Assembly (NCBI RefSeq): GCF_000485595.1
Contig: NW_014577712.1
Coordinates: 14,660 to 78,659, forward strand
DNA length: 64,000 nt
Direction of reading: 5' to 3'
Source of the DNA: Priapulus caudatus
Lineage: Eukaryota; Priapulida; Priapulimorpha; Priapulimorphida; Priapulidae
Under the pieces are notes generated by a model that did not search any database, had not been told where the DNA came from, and saw only the letters and a list, made by a program, of their open reading frames with translations. The position numbers and the translations under genes are program-made. Below, in pieces: positions 42,046 to 53,400 of the stretch (positions within the stretch are counted from its first letter, which is position 1; each line of letters opens with the position of its first letter).

Positions 42046-42573
42046 TCAATATCCGTTTGGGTATGCTGGCGGCATCGTGAAGGGAGGTTTAGGGTGGCCC
42101 CTCGCGCCTCGTGCTGCATGGGCCGCCCAACGAGGCAATCCCTGTAGGCTGGAAGTCTGCCCCGGTGGCGTCCTTGGATGGCTCATCTCCGGCGCTCCGT
42201 AGTGATGCTCCGCCCAGTGCTCGAGCATGGCGCATGCCGGCGGCTCCTCATCCCATTGCTCGGGGGTGGCGGTTGTCGGCGGTGTTGGCTGTTCATCCCA
42301 TTGCTCGGGCGTGGCGGTTGTCGGCGGCGACGGTGGTGGTGAAGTCAGGCGGATAGAGAACTCCCGTGTTCGGAATCTATTGTAGTAGCGGTGTGGGTAG
42401 TCTCGTTTCAATCGATCCGTGAAGATGCAGGCTGTGAGGCCCGCACCTCCTCCACGCAGCTGCGTCCATGGCTGTGGCGCCCAGGGGTTGCCTCCCGTGT
42501 GCGGCAGTCCACCTAGGCCGGATCCGTTCGGGGTGGGTACGAGATCCAAGCTGAATCTTGTCGGGATGGTCAT
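42046..42573 (-). CDS. Retroelement accessory ORF with TPEQWDEQ repeats, copy 2
   Basis: 175 codons, start MTIPTRFSLDLVPTPNGSG. N-terminal third is Gly/Pro-rich with LPHTGGNPWAPQPWTQL, then a middle with TACIFTDRLKRDYPHRYY. Two copies of a 15-residue unit (TPEQWDEQPTPPTTA) follow, and a C-terminal part ends in RGHPKPPFTMPPAYPNGY. No signal peptide, membrane segment or known domain is visible. It lies between env and the 3' LTR on the same strand. The partner at 60,118-60,693 has the same start and end but three repeat units. I do not recognise the family; function unknown. The preserved frame is the main evidence that it is coding. Confidence 0.6.
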   Translation of the reverse strand: MTIPTRFSLDLVPTPNGSGLGGLPHTGGNPWAPQPWTQLRGGGAGLTACIFTDRLKRDYPHRYYNRFRTREFSIRLTSPPPSPPTTATPEQWDEQPTPPTTATPEQWDEEPPACAMLEHWAEHHYGAPEMSHPRTPPGQTSSLQGLPRWAAHAARGARGHPKPPFTMPPAYPNGY

Positions 42574-43054
42574 GATGATGTTGATGATGTTTCTGATGTT
42601 GAATTAGCAGTGTTAATGTCAAACAAGTATTTTAATTCAAATTTGCAACGAGTAAAATCATTCAAGTTATAATTATGTAATGGTGTTAACGAACCATCAA
42701 CAAAACTCTATTACTTTAGCAAGAGCACACAGCATGCTATGCAAAAACGAAAGCAGTTAACTGAACAGAAAATCTCACAAGATTTTAATATGTTACGATT
42801 AAGATTTAGCATGTAAGCTTGCAAATGTACTCTAAATCAAACCATATCTGATTCCTGTGACAAGACATGTGCATATTGTGACACGCAGAGCTACTAGGTC
42901 TACTGTAAAGGTAAGGAAATAATTACGCAGACGACAATTATAGCAACACAACATTTCTACCAAGGTAATCTACCAAGCATAACCAGCGATTAATAAATAT
43001 AGAAAAAACGCGAGCATACTTCAGCTACTGAACGCAAATCGCTACCGAAACTCG
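42574..43054. other. Spacer between env and accessory ORF, copy 2
   Basis: Colinear with 60,694-61,178. On the minus strand it ends with a CTAAT branch-like site and CAACATCAG acceptor (AG at 42,594-42,593), 19 bases before the accessory ATG. No gene is seen. Confidence 0.5.
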
Positions 43055-43802
43055 TTACATGTGTATCGTGATTGGCGTATCTGGTTCTAAGACAGGGTTT
43101 GCAGAAGGGATAGCGGAATGAGGTTCTGCTTGAATTTTGAGTGGTGGAATCTGCATAGAATGTAACATAGGGGGCAGCAGTGGTGGTGTTGGTGGTGGCT
43201 CTACAGTGAACGGCTGCAAATGAAGAGGCGTAACTGGGAAGGAGTCCTCCTGGCGATGAGGCGTACATCCCTTACAACCAAATCGACAAATGATGAAAAT
43301 TAATATGAATATTGCCAACAAGCAAAATGCCAGTACCGCATACGTAGTAGTATGATGGATACGTGCTTGAATATTAATGGAATTTGTCATCACCTGAAGC
43401 CATGGGAAACGGCTGGTTATTTTTAACTGCATCTGCTAATTTAGCAAAAGCAATATCCAGATCATTATGATTATACAAGGCATCCGGAACAATAGCACGC
43501 ATGCGAGGCATAAGGTCCGACATGTTAGCCGTAGAGTGGCCTGTAATTGTAAAGAAGTGATGCTAAATCTGCGGTAAGTCCGGAAAAGCAAGCGCCTCTA
43601 CCGATGGCAATGCTACATCCACATCGGAATGATGGACATAGTAAGGTGGCAAATGGAAATAATCTGAATGTGCTTTACATCCAGCCTGCAATGTTATAAC
43701 CTGTTGATTAATAATTAGCTGTTCGTGCGCCGTATCAGGCTGCCTAACACTATCGTAGCAAGATGATTTTACTCGAAAAGGAAATGGTGTAATAACTAAC
43801 AC
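43055..43802 (-). pseudogene. Env C-terminal fragment of retroelement, copy 2
   Basis: Two frames (43,802-43,563 and 43,432-43,055) match the C-terminal half of the env at 61,179-62,174: a Cys-bearing ectodomain segment, a hydrophobic membrane anchor near 43,285-43,345 and a Pro-rich cytoplasmic tail. Breaks lie at about 43,434-43,562. The gene ends abruptly at about 43,800, where an unrelated integrase fragment begins. It is an old, inactive copy. Confidence 0.75.
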
Positions 43803-43809
43803 AACAGTG

Positions 43810-44145
43810 GTGTTGTTTTTACGGCTGGGCTTTCACTTTGGTGCAATTCTTGTTGCTTTTTCAGGAAAAGTTCCGAAAAAAGCATAGATCGTCCAAACAT
43901 GAAAAAAATCGAGAATATTTAGTTGATTCTTGGCGACTAGCGTTGATCCCAAACACAACTGGCTCTACAAAATTATCCCAATTGTTCTGGTCTTAAATGC
44001 ACTAATTTACTGATTGATATTTTTAAAGTTTGATTTGCTCTCTCATCCTGAACATGTTTGAGGATGATATGCTGAAGTTATATGTTTTACTTCATTTCCC
44101 TTTCGCACGCTATCGATAAGCTGTCGCACTGCCCTCCGCAGTCTG
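43810..44145 (-). pseudogene. Ty3/Gypsy integrase core fragment
   Basis: The minus strand reads KHITSAYHPQT, then in a second frame QDERANQTLKISISKLVHLR, then in a third EPVVFGINASRQES. The S-A-Y-H-P-Q-T and x-E-R-x-N-x-T-L pattern is the end of the Gypsy integrase catalytic core with its final Glu. Several frameshifts. It lies between the env fragment and the RRM pseudogene and is not obviously part of either. Confidence 0.65.
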
Positions 44146-44220
44146 GTCACTTTGGCTTTCGCAGTCCTGCGCTTACATCCTGCGCTCACAAAAGAAAATA
44201 AATAAAGAATTCTTGAGACA

Positions 44221-44466
44221 ATGACCGGTGTTACGATGTTTGATGTCGATGATGTGCGACCGGCTCTGCTACGCCTCGTCCAGATCCGACGCCTTCTTGT
44301 AGGTGATGAATCCAAAGCAGCGCGACTCCCTGGTCGCCGTATGGTGCTTGACAATGCAGGCGACGATCTTGCCTCATTGTTTGAAGTACTCCTCCATGCT
44401 CTTCTCTGTAGTTTTACGGCTGATCCCGCCGATAAACAGCTTCCTGTAGGCCTCATCCTCGTAATC
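44221..44466 (-). pseudogene. hnRNP A-like RRM exon with stops
   Basis: After a strong acceptor (GATTCCTCCTCCAG, exon start 44,466) the frame reads DYEDEAYRKLFIGGISRKTT, with RNP2 as LFIGGI. A stop follows in the Y-F-K-Q-stop-G-K-I position. RNP1 is CFGFITY, and a second stop precedes SRSHIID. This is the relative of 16,714-16,995 but keeps the full beta2-beta3 loop. The two stops make it a pseudogene. Confidence 0.7.
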
Positions 44467-44790
44467 CTGGAGGAGGAATCGCAAACACGTCAAGTACGAG
44501 ATGGAGGAAGACTGACCGTGTGACAATGCACGTGTGCGCCTTGGAAGTCATGACTCTAACAATAGTGATTTTCAGTGTTTTTGTTATGAGAGCTTTCCGC
44601 TATTACTATAGTACTATGTGGCTGGTGACGCTGCTGCTGCTACTATTACTACTAGTGCACGAGATGGCCATGCTCAGGGAACTCAGCAAAAATTTTCAGG
44701 TGTGTTTACTTTGCAATCTTACTTGCAAAATTTACTTGCTTATCTATGAGCCGTTAAGGTCCTCTTTTGGTTCAGTGCATATCATATTAC
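44467..44790. other. Flank shared with 17,035-17,104
   Basis: The last part (ctatgagccgttaaggtcct, then cttttggttcagtgcatatc) matches the left flank of the MITE at 17,105. No gene is seen. Confidence 0.6.
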
Positions 44791-44858
44791 CAGGAGTGTA
44801 TAATATAGAGATCTATATTATATAAATAGATAGATAGATAGGTAGATATATATATACA
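44791..44858. mobile_element. MITE fragment (left end)
   Basis: Same left end and left flank as the MITE at 17,105-17,244 (caggagtgtataatatag...). The right end is missing, and a Penelope-like element follows within about 20 bp. Confidence 0.65.
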
Positions 44859-44874
44859 TGCTAATAAAGTTCAT

Positions 44875-45570
44875 CTCAGTTAGATCAATAATAAGTACAA
44901 AATAACTTACTCTGACGAAATTTTCGTCCATCTCTCTGACAGACTTCCTCATGTCTAACGTTTCCAGGTAGATGGCAGCACTGGAAACAGAAGTTCGAAT
45001 CTGGTCATTTTCGGGCGGCCTCCAGCCTGCTGTCCTCTCGAGTGGGTGCAGATCTTAGAATGTACGTTGTCGTAAATGTGGGATAGATGGTATGACCCCT
45101 CATCTCTATTCATTGTAGTCGGTTCTCTGTGGATGTAAATTGCTTCTCTGATCTGTCTGCGCCTCGGAATTGATTCCTTTGACACCACAGTGGCCTCTTT
45201 CCAATCCGGAAGATGGTTTTGATCGACCATATGGTCTGTTATGGCTGACTTATGCTGTTGTCTTGAAGTGGACGCACGAGCCGCTCGTGTGCTGGTTCTT
45301 TTTGTGTGAGTATTGACATCAGTCATATGTTCTTTTAAACGTGTGCCAAATTTTCTGCCTGTTTCCCCAATGTACGCGCTGTCAGAGTTCGAGCAGGCGC
45401 TACGGTATACACAACCTGTAGTATTTTTGTTTTCAATTTTATCCTTGGGATGAACTAAGATGTTCCTGATGGTCTTGTGGGGTTTGAAAGCTGAAGAGAT
45501 GTTGAATGTCCTTAAGGTGCGGGCTAACCTCTCGTCGGACATGCCCTTGATGTAAGGAATGATAACTAAC
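44875..45570 (-). mobile_element. Penelope-like element, copy 2 (3' part)
   Basis: Colinear with 15,258-15,935. It breaks at about 45,570, where an unrelated repeat begins, so the reverse transcriptase is absent. Confidence 0.8.
44955..45542 (-). CDS. Penelope-like GIY-YIG endonuclease, open frame
   Basis: 195 codons are open. Residues 1-40 include FKPHKTIRNILVHPKDK, the linker after the reverse transcriptase. About residues 44-75 hold GCVYRSACSNSDSAYIGETG and RLKEHM, the GIY-YIG core. Then come DHMVDQNHLPDW and RQIREAIYIH, a conserved helix of the domain, and a Ser/Arg-rich tail. This copy has no frameshift in the region where copy 1 lost four bases. It is a fragment of a larger polyprotein and has no native start. 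Confidence 0.75.
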   Translation of the reverse strand: MSDERLARTLRTFNISSAFKPHKTIRNILVHPKDKIENKNTTGCVYRSACSNSDSAYIGETGRKFGTRLKEHMTDVNTHTKRTSTRAARASTSRQQHKSAITDHMVDQNHLPDWKEATVVSKESIPRRRQIREAIYIHREPTTMNRDEGSYHLSHIYDNVHSKICTHSRGQQAGGRPKMTRFELLFPVLPSTWKR

Positions 45571-45893
45571 CCCCTATTTTTAGCTCACCTTGACATCGTC
45601 AAGCTGAGCTATTGCCATGGGTCGTCGTACGTCCGTCCGTCCGTCCGTCAACATTTGGCTATGGTCAACGATAACTCAGGAACCGTTTGACCCACATGTT
45701 TGAAATTGGGTATAGTTGTTACTGCTATGCTCCCATATTGAACGTCCTATTTTGGACGTACTTCGCCAGTCGACGTACTTTCGAGCCACAGCAATTTTTT
45801 GGCAAAAATGGAAATTGCCATTAGTCAGTTCATGTTTAACGGATTTTGCTCATTTTTGGTATGTGAATGAATAAGGGCTAGGGATTTTGATAT
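45571..45893. repeat. Dispersed repeat with gtcc tandem tract
   Basis: agctcaccttgacatcgtc leads to a gtcc-gtcc-gtcc tract near 45,630-45,650 and the tttgacccacatgtttgaa segment. I recall such tracts as frequent in marine invertebrate genomes. The copy is single in this window. Confidence 0.5.
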
Positions 45894-46457
45894 TTAAAAA
45901 AAAAATATGCAATTTAAGTAGGTTTTGGCAATTATATAGTATATTATAATATAGACACGCAGATAACAGTGTGGTGTCACACTCGTCTGGTTCGTTTTAC
46001 AAGATTTCATTGACAATATCTTTAATGCAAAATTGGTATTTCCTCTCCAAGACCCAGATTGAGTCTCTACAATATACGATTGCGGTGTCTCCGCTTTGTG
46101 CATGACCTTAGCGGCGACGTCTTTATCACGAACCCACACATTTTCTCCCTCCTTCAGTTCCATGAGTTGTCTCGCACCACGGTGTCTGTCAGCGGTTTCC
46201 GCCATTTTTTTGCGGTACTCTAGTTCTGTCTTAGCGAGATTGTCCATATTCGGCCGGTCGGTCGGTCGGTATAGTTTGGTCGGATGCTGCGGAAGATTTG
46301 TACGCACGTGTCTCCTGAACCGCAATTCTACCAGTCTGTACCCGTTAAAGAGAAGTGTGGCTCTGTACGCTAGCAGTGCGAGGTATGGATCTTTTGCCTT
46401 CTTCACCAGGTCCTTCACGGTTTGCACCACGCGTTCTATCTCCGCATTGCCTTGCAC
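45894..46457 (-). pseudogene. Ty3/Gypsy integrase C-terminal part
   Basis: Reads GNAEIERVVQTVKDLVKKAK, DPYLALLAYRATLLFNGY, then ELKEGENVWVRDK and AETPQSYIVETQSGSWRGN. These are the end of the integrase core and the C-terminal SH3-like module of a Gypsy element. The frame runs past the true end into flanking AT-rich sequence. The zinc-binding and most catalytic residues are deleted between this and the RNase H part. Confidence 0.75.
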
Positions 46458-46785
46458 ACTTCGTTTTCAAACTGCTTCTGACGAATTTCAGCTGCACGAT
46501 TAACTCCACGTAGGCTTTGACATCCTGCTCGAGTTCTACTTCCTCGGACGTTGGCGGAATAGACACTGGCGCCCTCGACAAGGCGTCTGCGGTATACAGT
46601 TCTTTCCCCGGAACGTGTATAATGCCGTATCGGTAGCACATCATACGGAGTTTGAAGCATTGAACTCGTGCGGGGAGTTCATCCACACTCTTTGAGACAA
46701 GAAGCAACACTAACGGCCTATGGTCCGTTTCTAGAGTAAAATGTTTTCCAATCAGATATTCATTATAGGATTTTTGTGGTGCCAT
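46458..46785 (-). pseudogene. Ty3/Gypsy RNase H fragment
   Basis: Reads YNEYLIGKHFTLETDHRPLV, then FKLRMMCYRYGIIHVPGKE and LYTADALSRAP, the second half of the RNase H domain and the tether of Gypsy pol. The DALSRAP motif is typical. A deletion of roughly a kilobase joins it to the integrase end. At its 5' side it is fused to LINE sequence across the shared bases tataggatttttg. Confidence 0.75.
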
Positions 46786-47375
46786 GTATATTGTCGTTCA
46801 GTTTCATGGAAACATCTCCATACATCTACTAGTTCTTTCTCTATTGCTAGCGATATAACAGCTTCTCTTGCATTAGGATTGTTTATATTTTTATAGTTAA
46901 AAGTATCAGCATCTGGGTTAAGGACTAGATTCCAGTCACCACATATTAATATACTATTGTTCTCGAAATCATCAATATTCTTTTGTAATTTTTTGTAGAA
47001 GTTAGGGGCATCATTATTAGGTCCATAAATATTAACCAATGTGAGTCTTAAACAGTTGGTTATAGTCAAGTCAGTTATTATAAAGTTCCCATTTGGTTCT
47101 GCCTGAACTTTGTGAATATCATATTCAAAGTTGTTGTTAAAAAGAACTGCTACTCTTCTAGAATTTGAACTATAAGATGTCATTTCAACTTGGCGACCCC
47201 ACTCTGACTTAATTTTTTGTTTTAGTTTACCATCGAAATGAGTGTCTTGTAAGCATGCTATGCTAACTTTTTGTTCCTTTAGTTTGCTAAATATATCGTT
47301 TCGTTTAATACGATCCCCCAGTCCTCTGACGTTTATAGACACTAGATTAATATGTTCACCCATCATCCCACACAA
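46766..47375 (-). pseudogene. LINE endonuclease, truncated duplicate
   Basis: As 31,038-31,841, from MCGMMGEHINLV to about TWHHKNP. The domain end with the SDH motif is missing because of the fusion at 46,766. Confidence 0.8.
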
Positions 47376-48163
47376 AAAGGTTTAGTGATAATGATGGAAT
47401 TATGGTACAAATATGGTATGGAGTGTACATGGTATATCTGTGAAAATGAGCCGGAAACAAATTTTTGGACAGACAAACACAAGACATAATGGACAAACAG
47501 GACATACAAACACACAAATGAGTATCCAACAAAACCTCCGATACAAGGCCTAACTGTGGACTAGCCACGGTCCCGCACAGAAGTTCAATACTCGCGACAT
47601 AAATAATACACAAACTTAAACTCCCTGTCATACAGGCAAATAGCAAGTGGTGGTGGCTCCCTTTGGCTTTGCCACAGAATGTCCGAAAAGTCAATACAGT
47701 ACCCACTCGGCGAAATGTCAAAACACATGTACACATGGTCATGTTAGCAAACCGTAAATACCTCGTCTATACGGGGATTGGTTGTTATGGACACGTGGGA
47801 GTATAAGGGACGTAACTCTAACAGACCTGGTTTCATTTTCATAGTAAACAAAAACCCACTACGTTAGTAACATAGTGTTTGCGGCGTATTGGTGACATTT
47901 TACAAATTTAAATTATATATCAACATGCGATAGCGAAATGGTGGATATAATATATAGAGACAAAACTCCAAACGAGTGCATAGTATAAGAAATTGTCATA
48001 ATTCAGCATACATTCATAAACCTAACTAGGTTTGGCATACTTTATGTGTAAACAACGTTTCTACTTTTCTGCTACAGCACATGTATTAAACTCAACACAT
48101 TAGAGTCTCGTATAAATATTACTTTCTGAGCTATTACACCAGTCCGAATTGTTCGAGACATCA

Positions 48164-48655
48164 TTAGTTTTCATCTTCTGGCATTTCATACCTGGACCAC
48201 CTGTCGTTGGGCAATCTTCGCGTCTCTAGCCACACGTCTGGGAACCTCTCGCGAATTGTGGTGAAATAATTCTCCTGTCGCAGTTTGTATGCTTGGGTTG
48301 CCAGCTTGTTGCGATACTGTTTCAATGTTGGGGGTAGGTCGGTGCGGACACTTTTACGCGTGCCTTTCAAGTTTCTCCTCGCCTTCAAGAAAGCTTGCTT
48401 CTCGTGCCAGAATAGAAACACAACAATAATGGGCGTTGGCTGGTCACCTTCTCGTTCGCGTAGCCGGTGTGCATTTCTGATTGACATTTCATCCGCAAAT
48501 TTCCCGCCAAGCCTCAAGTCTTTTGCCGCAAATTTCCTCACCACTTCTATAGTTTGTTCACAGTCCGTTTCAAAACCGGGTACACCGTATATCAGCAAGT
48601 GATATTTTCTGCTGTAGCATTGAGTTGTTAACAGTGCACGCTGGAGTTCGGCCAT
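48164..48655 (-). pseudogene. LINE ORF1 RNA-binding part, duplicate
   Basis: Same as 32,630-33,121 with a few substitutions (for example P for M after GDQP, K for R and R for G near residues 85-95). The frame is open. Confidence 0.75.
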
Positions 48656-48663
48656 ATTTTTTT

Positions 48664-49002
48664 TCAGAATGCCGATTTCTTCGCGGTCTTTAGTTGGTCA
48701 GCTTTGACTTCCGCAGTGTCCATCTCCAACCCTTCAAACTTGGTAGTGAGACTGTCTACCTTAGATTTCAGATCAGTAAAGCCAGACTCCATTCGAGAAT
48801 TCATCTCTGCCCTCATGTCCGTCAGTAGCTTATGCAGGTCTCCGTTGGTGATCTCGCTAGCTTTGTCGGCCATGTTTTCCTGCTCGTGGGACGGCGCGGT
48901 CTCAATTTCTTCCGTCACGTTTTTGGCCGTCGAACGGGTATATCTCGGTGTTAGAAATTTAGTTATTGTATCCTTTGCCTTCCCGCCGCCTTTTTTACTC
49001 AT
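48664..49002 (-). pseudogene. LINE ORF1 coiled-coil part, duplicate
   Basis: Same as 33,130-33,468 with two amino-acid changes and the same premature end. Confidence 0.7.
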
Positions 49003-49111
49003 AGTATGTTCGCACTTTTAACTTTTTCAGTTATAATATAGAATATAAGCGGGAGCCACCTGACCACACGTCTTGTTACTCTGCCGCCATGACCGGAAGT
49101 AATCGTATCTT

Positions 49112-49374
49112 AAACGATGACATCTCTTCTTTCGAGTTATCTAAAACACATTGACCAATATAGACTGGTTTGTCTAAAACTACCTCATTCTTATTCTAGC
49201 AGACGCCCAGTGAGATTCTTATCAAATTTTATAACATCAAATTTTATAACATTTTGAGAAACTAGCTGCTCTAACCTCTCTCCATTTTGTGCTAATCTAA
49301 AATCTACGCGATTTCTCACGTTTGCCATTGTCTTTCTAAATAGAGCATTATTGAGAAGTTTGTAGACCTGTAGC
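49112..49374 (-). pseudogene. Maverick/Polinton-type polymerase B fragment (U3)
   Basis: Third copy of the motif B region (NNALFGKTMANVRNRVDFRL). It carries a local duplication of the caaattttataacat segment near 49,225-49,250 that breaks the frame. Confidence 0.65.
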
Positions 49375-50554
49375 GGATGAGAGGAGCCCTCGTATGTGCT
49401 CGCAAGCGGACACGACGAGGAGGAGAGACGGGTGCGGGGGCAGAAGGAGAGCGGCTAACAGGGGATCGGGAGCGAAAACGGCGTGGAGAAGGACGGGGCG
49501 GGGAACCCACTGTAAAAAAAACTGCCAACATTACGCCCACGAGCAGCTATCAAGTATTTCCTCAGCTTTTCTATCTCCTTCGTGTACTCCTTGTTGAGTC
49601 AGGAGGTTTATCTTGTGGGCGTTAATTAGACACAAATAATGAGTAGGACGAAAGCCTTGAGTTAACAGAAACCAGCCATGTTTATTTCCCTTTCTCTCAA
49701 CCTCCATAGGTGGCAGCACATGCCAGTGCTGATAACTCGTTGACATAAGAACAGATAATTATGATAATACAACATCCCCCTTTGAGATGAAAATAAAACT
49801 AATAATGCAGCTCTTGCAGATATGAATCCCCATACAGTCCAAATTATCCAAAGATCATTCCTGACAAAGATTATATAATACTGCAACAATTGAATGCTAT
49901 GTAACCACATTAACGCATCAACACTTTATCAGTTTAAACACATCAACTCTATCTTTTGAACACTATTCTCACATTAACCCTATCTGGCTAAACAGATTGT
50001 TCACAGGTCTAGCTTCACACACGGTTTGGACACTCTGCCTGACCTAGTCACATACTGGCTAGGCTTGAGCTGTCCCTGATACTGTCCTCATGGCAGTTCA
50101 TGTCCTGTTCACAAACTAACTGTCCAGAGTTGGGATGCGCAACTGCTTGCGGGGTGTTCACATGTACATGGCAGTCATATTTTTTGGAACTTTTAGAGGA
50201 CTCTAAGAGTGAAAGAGCTACTGAGCTTCCTGAATTAACAAGCAAATTTCATTGGGACCCGTAATAAAAGGGTTACGTTACAAATACATTACAAATTCAA
50301 CAGACTTCATATGGTGGATCGGGCAAGTAAATTTGAACATTTTTATCGTTTTACTTGCCCGTCATGAAATTATACTTGCCCTGGGCAAGCGGGCAAGTGC
50401 TAGTGTCGAACCCTGATTATATCCAGTCAGTATACTGATTTGTGAGTGACCATGGCAGCTTCTTGACCCACACGCAAGAAAAAAAACACGTCAAGCACAT
50501 GTACACATTAAAGTCATCATGTAAACAGTATTCACAGATTCCTTCAAATTTCAT

Positions 50555-50630
50555 TACAAAATACATTACAAAATACATTACAAAATACATTACATTACAA
50601 AATACAAAATACATTAAATTTCATTACAAT
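50555..50630. repeat. attacaaaatac tandem repeat at transposon empty site
   Basis: About five imperfect attacaaaatac units. The end, tcattacaat followed by tacaaaatggg, is the unoccupied target of the transposon found at 35,018 in U2. Confidence 0.7.
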
Positions 50631-52290
50631 TACAAAATGGGTGAGGTACATGAGATGCAACCGCAAGGTATTTTTGAGATCACACAAATGACATACAAGA
50701 AACAGTTATTTCTTTATGTCTTTTAAAATTTCAATAACTAAATACATGAAAAAGGGTGATCAAACATGGATCTGGCAGCTGTGAAACCATGGACCAAGAA
50801 TAAGTGTTTGACATGACTACATGTACTCAAATAATAATGTGGGTTTTTTTAATGTTAAATTTGTTACAGGTTAATTTTTCCAAAAGTGATCAAATCAATA
50901 GCAAAGATTATTCTTGGCAATATAGTGCACAGCAATAAGTATAACCCAAATACCACAAACGAAAATTAAAGTGAAGGAAACAGATATATATAAGAGCTGG
51001 TATAGTACTTATACATTTTTACAGATATCCAGCAAAAGCAATACAAGAAGCAGGTGTCTGCAACAGGAAAAATATTTTGAGGTTTCCTTCCTATAATCAA
51101 CACAATAAACACAACACAGATCTACGAATTAATCGTGCATCATTTGTACTGCAACATGTCTATTGTCATTGAGAGGATTTGCATTTAAGGTAGATACATT
51201 GATACTAGCTTTGATAACATGGGAAGATTCCAAAAGTGTGTTTCATATTACGCTAAATGTAGAAATATGTAGCTTCAATTTGTATGCCTTATCTGAATAC
51301 ATGTAGTAACATCGTCTTTTGAATTATGTGAAGTAGTGTTTATGAAAAAAATAAAGATTCATGAAATTGAGAGAAAGAAAAAGAGATCGACATAAGGGAG
51401 AAAAAATATTTTGTTGCTTTTTTTTTAAACAGCCAAAAGGACAACAACAACAAAACAAAACAACGCAAACTACAAATAAACTCTAAATCATGCTGTGAGG
51501 AAAGTGCATGCATTGTAAATGCTTCAATTTCTGTTTTTCTTGCATAAAACTAAACTGTCGCTGTTTTAAAAATGCCATTTTTAAAGACAAAATAACTGAA
51601 AGGGATTACAGGCTGATAGTTACTTTGGGGGATTTGCAGTAGAACAGAAAAAATGCAAAGAAATTTTAATGCACAGCAATTTTAGCATAGATAATTCTTA
51701 TTACAGGTTTGCATAAGGGTTTTCCTTTTGATGTATACCTGTAACAATTAAGGAAAAACGCAGTAATGTGAATTTTGAGTACACCAATAACAAATTTAGA
51801 GGACAATGAAAATGGTTTGTTCAAATGCATGAAATGATTACTGGTAATGGCATAGCAAAGAAATTGCTTCTTATGAGTCTGAGAACTCGATAGTCAAAAG
51901 CTCAGTGCAGCACCTCTATTTGCATAATGTCCATTTACAATCACTAATGAGCATGTGAAATGATAATAGTAATAATAATAATAAAAATAAATAACAAATA
52001 TTAAATATAGACCAAAGATTCACTGGCTAGTTAAGCAAGCAAGTTTGCTAAAAAGTGAAGAAAGCACTGTTACTGTGCAGGGTACACAAGAGTACACTGC
52101 ATGAGGTGAGGAAATGTATCTGACAAAAATTTTGATCCAAATACTTACCAAGTGAAGGTGAATTTATTCTCTGAATTCTGTTAGCTATGATATGTAAGAA
52201 TATTAGCGATGTACTGCACGTAAAATAGAGTATTGGGTCTGTCAGTTTTGATCGTAACACAAACATCACATCACATCACATGCGTCCCCA

Positions 52291-52699
52291 TGTTACTACT
52301 TAGCTGTCATGTTTCATTAAATGTATATAACATTCATTCTGTGGTATGACAGTATGACAGTACAAATATTAAATGCTAGCTAGAAGTGCAACATGTTTTT
52401 TGAAACTTTTTGATCTGTGCCAGAAAATGATTGAACATGGTGTATTCTGATTTAAAAAATTACAAATGTGAAAAGTCCCTTCAATTCACACTGTGTTCCA
52501 AAATTAAAATCGTATTATATATGAACTCCTAAATCCTACCTAATTACACGTTTCTAATGCATGCCACAATATCAGTATAATTTAGCACATCGTTGTCACA
52601 AGGTGATACTAAAATAACTGAATAAAATAAGGCAGTTTACTTAAACATCATTGCATTTCAATCCATCTCATGAATATTTGCATTATATTACAATCTTAC
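52291..52699. other. No gene recognised
   Basis: Single-copy AT-rich sequence following the end of U3. It may be intronic to the gene whose exons lie to the right. Confidence 0.45.
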
Positions 52700-52906
52700 C
52701 TCAGTTGCATTTTCGAAGCACAGATCTTCTGTGCCACAGCATGGTTGTCTGGAAAATATGCCGAGTCACATGCCGATGGCCTTCTGGAGGGATCAGGAAA
52801 CAACTCCTTCTCTATGTAATGTTTAAGATGCCTGCGCATCTCATTAACTTTTCCAACCCCCATTCGGACTAGTTCTTCTATTTCAGGAGCCATTGGGCGT
52901 AGCATC
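52700..52906 (-). CDS. Internal exon of an unrecognised gene
   Basis: A 207-bp exon lies between acceptor CAAGCTTTAACAG and donor GTAAGATT. It reads MLRPMAPEIEELVRMGVGKV, NEMRRHLKHYIEKELFPDP, then SAYFPDNHAVAQKICASKMQ. The layout (E-I-x-x-L-V-x-x-G-V, R-H-L-x-x-Y-V/I, L-F, then a F-x-P-x-N/D segment) resembles a domain found in calcium-responsive-transcription-factor-like proteins and some transposon-derived genes. The assignment is tentative. It could be part of a host gene, as the splice sites are clean. Confidence 0.5.
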
Positions 52907-53400
52907 CTGTTAAAGCTTGAAAAAAAGCAACGAAACTAATGATAACAAATAAGTAAAAACTGATTGGTTTAGGGCTATATAGCATTCAATGGTATTAATG
53001 AAGTGATATACACAAGGCAGGCAATGCCAAGTGCATTTAGCACCACATACATGTACCTATTCTAATTTATACTTCTGCATACTTGTCAAATATATGTCAA
53101 AAACAAAACAAAATATTCCTATATCCAAAATATTGCGCCAAGATAAATCCAAATAAATGCTTGCTTTGTTCAAACATAATTTCTGCATGAATTCAAACAA
53201 TGATATTACATACTTCAGTTCAAAGCTGTGCCCAACCCCCCTCCCCCAATAAAAACTGAAAACTTAAACAAGTACATGTACAAAGAACATATTATTCTTT
53301 TCGTTAACATGTATGAAAGTTATGCTTCCCAGTCAAGGTAAGTCAAAGATCTCATAATTAATGGCAAAAAGAAATAGCTATATTGTCTTCTGAAGTTACA

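Larger units (their letters stand above)
46766..49096 (-). mobile_element. LINE 5' half, duplicate of the 33.5-kb insertion
   Basis: Colinear with 31,232-33,562, including the spacer, the ORF1 frameshift and the same right target-site flank (aagtaatcgtatcttaaacg). It is therefore a copy of the same insertion event, not an independent one. The 3' part is replaced by Gypsy pol sequence. Confidence 0.9.
49097..52290. repeat. Segmental duplication unit U3
   Basis: Nearly identical to U2 (33,563-37,831) but without the 1.15-kb DNA transposon. Differences are mostly substitutions, consistent with a recent duplication. The polymerase fragment and foldback repeat are included. No gene is supported in its tail. 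Confidence 0.85.

Noticed and set aside
50555..50630. CRISPR-like regular repeats
   Set aside because: Short attacaaaatac units without unique spacers; an ordinary tandem repeat in eukaryotic DNA.
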